DNA of 42,464 nt from an uncultured Actinomycetes bacterium (GTDB lineage: Bacteria > Actinomycetota > Actinomycetes > Mycobacteriales > Mycobacteriaceae): positions 1 to 42,464 of the forward strand of contig CAISDL010000004.1 of assembly GCA_903884065.1 (NCBI GenBank), written 5' to 3'. The notes below the pieces were generated by a model. The model saw nothing but the letters and a program-made list of their open reading frames with translations. It searched no databases and was not told the DNA's origin. How positions within the stretch are numbered: the stretch's first letter is position 1; each line of letters opens with the position of its first letter. A program made the position numbers and the translations under genes. Shown here in pieces: positions 41,634 to 42,464 of this stretch.

Positions 41634-42069
41634 CCGGTTGACCGGCTGTCGACTGACCGAACTGCATGCCTTCCAGGTTCCAGTAGCCGCGCATGTTGGT
41701 GATCAGTCCGTCGTCGTCGACGCGATAGCAGAACACCCCTCGCACGGTGCTGGTGAAGCCGCCCTCAAACTCGCTGCGCAGCACCAGGATATGGGCTACC
41801 TCGTTGGGTGAACTCGACGGAAAGGACTCCTCGCAGGTCACCCGGAGCGTATTGGCGGCGATATTGCTGTCGTAAAAGGCGGCGACGGCGTCCTTGCCCC
41901 GCACGCCCAGACCGTCGGGATTGGTGATCGTCTTGCCGATCGGATCCTCGATCACGATGTCGTCGGCCATCAACGACAGCCAGCCGTCGCGGTCGTGGGT
42001 CTGTACGCACCGCCATGACGCCTGGGAGGCGGCCATGGCGGGCGTGAGACGGACGGTCTGCTCAGCCAT
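41623..42069 (-). CDS. Ketosteroid-isomerase-like SnoaL/NTF2-fold protein (Rv0760c-like)
   Basis: The 148-residue protein has the NTF2-like fold pattern (WLSLMADDIVIEDPIGKTI, AVAAFYDSNIAANTLRV, GVFCYRVDDDGLITNMRGYWN). It matches M. tuberculosis Rv0760c, a ketosteroid-isomerase-fold protein that binds steroids but has weak or no isomerase activity as I recall. Asp in DDIVIEDP is the position of the general base region. It lies nine bases downstream of adhB, with which it is co-transcribed. Confidence 0.9.
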   Translation of the reverse strand: MAEQTVRLTPAMAASQASWRCVQTHDRDGWLSLMADDIVIEDPIGKTITNPDGLGVRGKDAVAAFYDSNIAANTLRVTCEESFPSSSPNEVAHILVLRSEFEGGFTSTVRGVFCYRVDDDGLITNMRGYWNLEGMQFGQSTAGQPVVP

Positions 42070-42078
42070 TTCGCCGAC

Positions 42079-42464
42079 CTACCGGTCGGCCTCGGTGTAG
42101 CGGATGACGCCGCGGATGTTGCGGCCCTCCAGCATGTCCTTGTACCCGTCGTTGATCTGCTCGAGGCGGTACTGGCGGGTCACCATGTCGTCGAGATTGA
42201 GCCTGCCGATCTTGTACATCGACAGCAGCTGCGGGATGTCGAAGTACGGGTTGCCGCCGCCGAAAATGGTTCCCTTGATGGTCTTCTGCATCAGCGTGAG
42301 CATCGCCAGGTTCAACGTCACATTGGTGTCGACCATGCTGCCGATCGCGGTCATCACGCAGGTGCCGGCCTTGGACGTGATCATCATGTAGTTCTCGACG
42401 TCGGCGCCGTCCAACTCGCCGACGGTGACGATGACCTTCTTCGCCATCAGGCCCTGGGTTACCT
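42079..42464 (-). CDS. adhB: Zinc-type alcohol dehydrogenase AdhB, C-terminal part (truncated by window edge)
   Basis: The frame is open to the window end, and the 127 readable C-terminal residues match class III-like mycobacterial alcohol dehydrogenase AdhB (Rv0761c). They include MITSKAGTCVMTAIGSM, QKTIKGTIFGGGNPYFDIPQ and LNLDDMVTRQYRLEQINDGY, the last being the substrate/coenzyme-binding C-terminal pattern of medium-chain dehydrogenases. The Met at 42447 is internal, since the codons before it (VTQGL) continue the frame. The catalytic zinc region is outside the window. Confidence 0.9.
   Translation of the reverse strand, partial: VTQGLMAKKVIVTVGELDGADVENYMMITSKAGTCVMTAIGSMVDTNVTLNLAMLTLMQKTIKGTIFGGGNPYFDIPQLLSMYKIGRLNLDDMVTRQYRLEQINDGYKDMLEGRNIRGVIRYTEADR

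Overview
The window is high-GC actinobacterial DNA and is almost certainly from a non-tuberculous Mycobacterium or Mycolicibacterium. From about 0.3 to 25.5 kb the gene order and proteins match, from recalled family knowledge, the KstR-controlled cholesterol/sterol catabolism locus of M. tuberculosis (Rv3527 back to Rv3502c). Four near-palindromic KstR operators (TNNAACNNGTTNNA) lie in front of kshA, between the DUF35 and F420-enzyme genes, between echA19 and fadD19, and between fadE26 and fdxD. All assignments come from reading the sequence; no database search was run.

Layout. A PGRS-like protein tail and a strong terminator open the window (1-245). Next come a small gene plus kshA (ring opening), a gamma-carbonic-anhydrase-like gene, ltp3-ltp4-DUF35 (side-chain aldol cleavage or thiolysis), an F420-dependent-type oxidoreductase, an acetoacetate-decarboxylase-like gene and cyp142 (terminal side-chain oxidation). 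A compact six-gene island follows (8973-15220) that does not look like sterol catabolism: an MIO-type tyrosine ammonia-lyase or aminomutase, a protein resembling heme-dependent tyrosine 3-hydroxylases, a catechol/caffeoyl-CoA-type O-methyltransferase, a UGT-like glycosyltransferase, a PaaK/CapK-like adenylate-forming ligase and a second methyltransferase. It reads as an uncharacterised tyrosine-derived (hydroxycinnamate or beta-aryl amino acid) glycoside pathway inserted between cyp142 and echA19. Sterol genes then resume: echA19, fadD19, a nitronate-monooxygenase-like flavoprotein, ilvX, fadD17, fadE27, fadE26, fdxD and hsd4A.

From 25.5 to 30.4 kb, where the mce4 sterol importer operon normally follows hsd4A, there are instead a broken repeat-rich exported protein gene and a 1166-residue exported protein. 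The latter has Calx-beta-like, three Ig/cadherin-like and about eight beta-propeller-like repeats. otsA (trehalose-6-phosphate synthase), preceded by a 54-codon gene, resumes the expected order. Then come a small secreted protein, an SDR, a DUF427 protein, an ammonium channel, a membrane Ser/Thr kinase, a zinc-ribbon protein, tRNA-Thr(TGT) and a decapeptide-repeat protein.

The last part (38.5-42.5 kb) matches Rv0759c-Rv0760c-Rv0761c (HIT protein, ketosteroid-isomerase-like protein, AdhB). A TPR-containing family-41 (OGT-like) glycosyltransferase and a VapBC toxin-antitoxin pair sit between the first two. Several genes have a TANNNT box 6-7 nt before the start codon, consistent with leaderless transcripts, which are common in mycobacteria.
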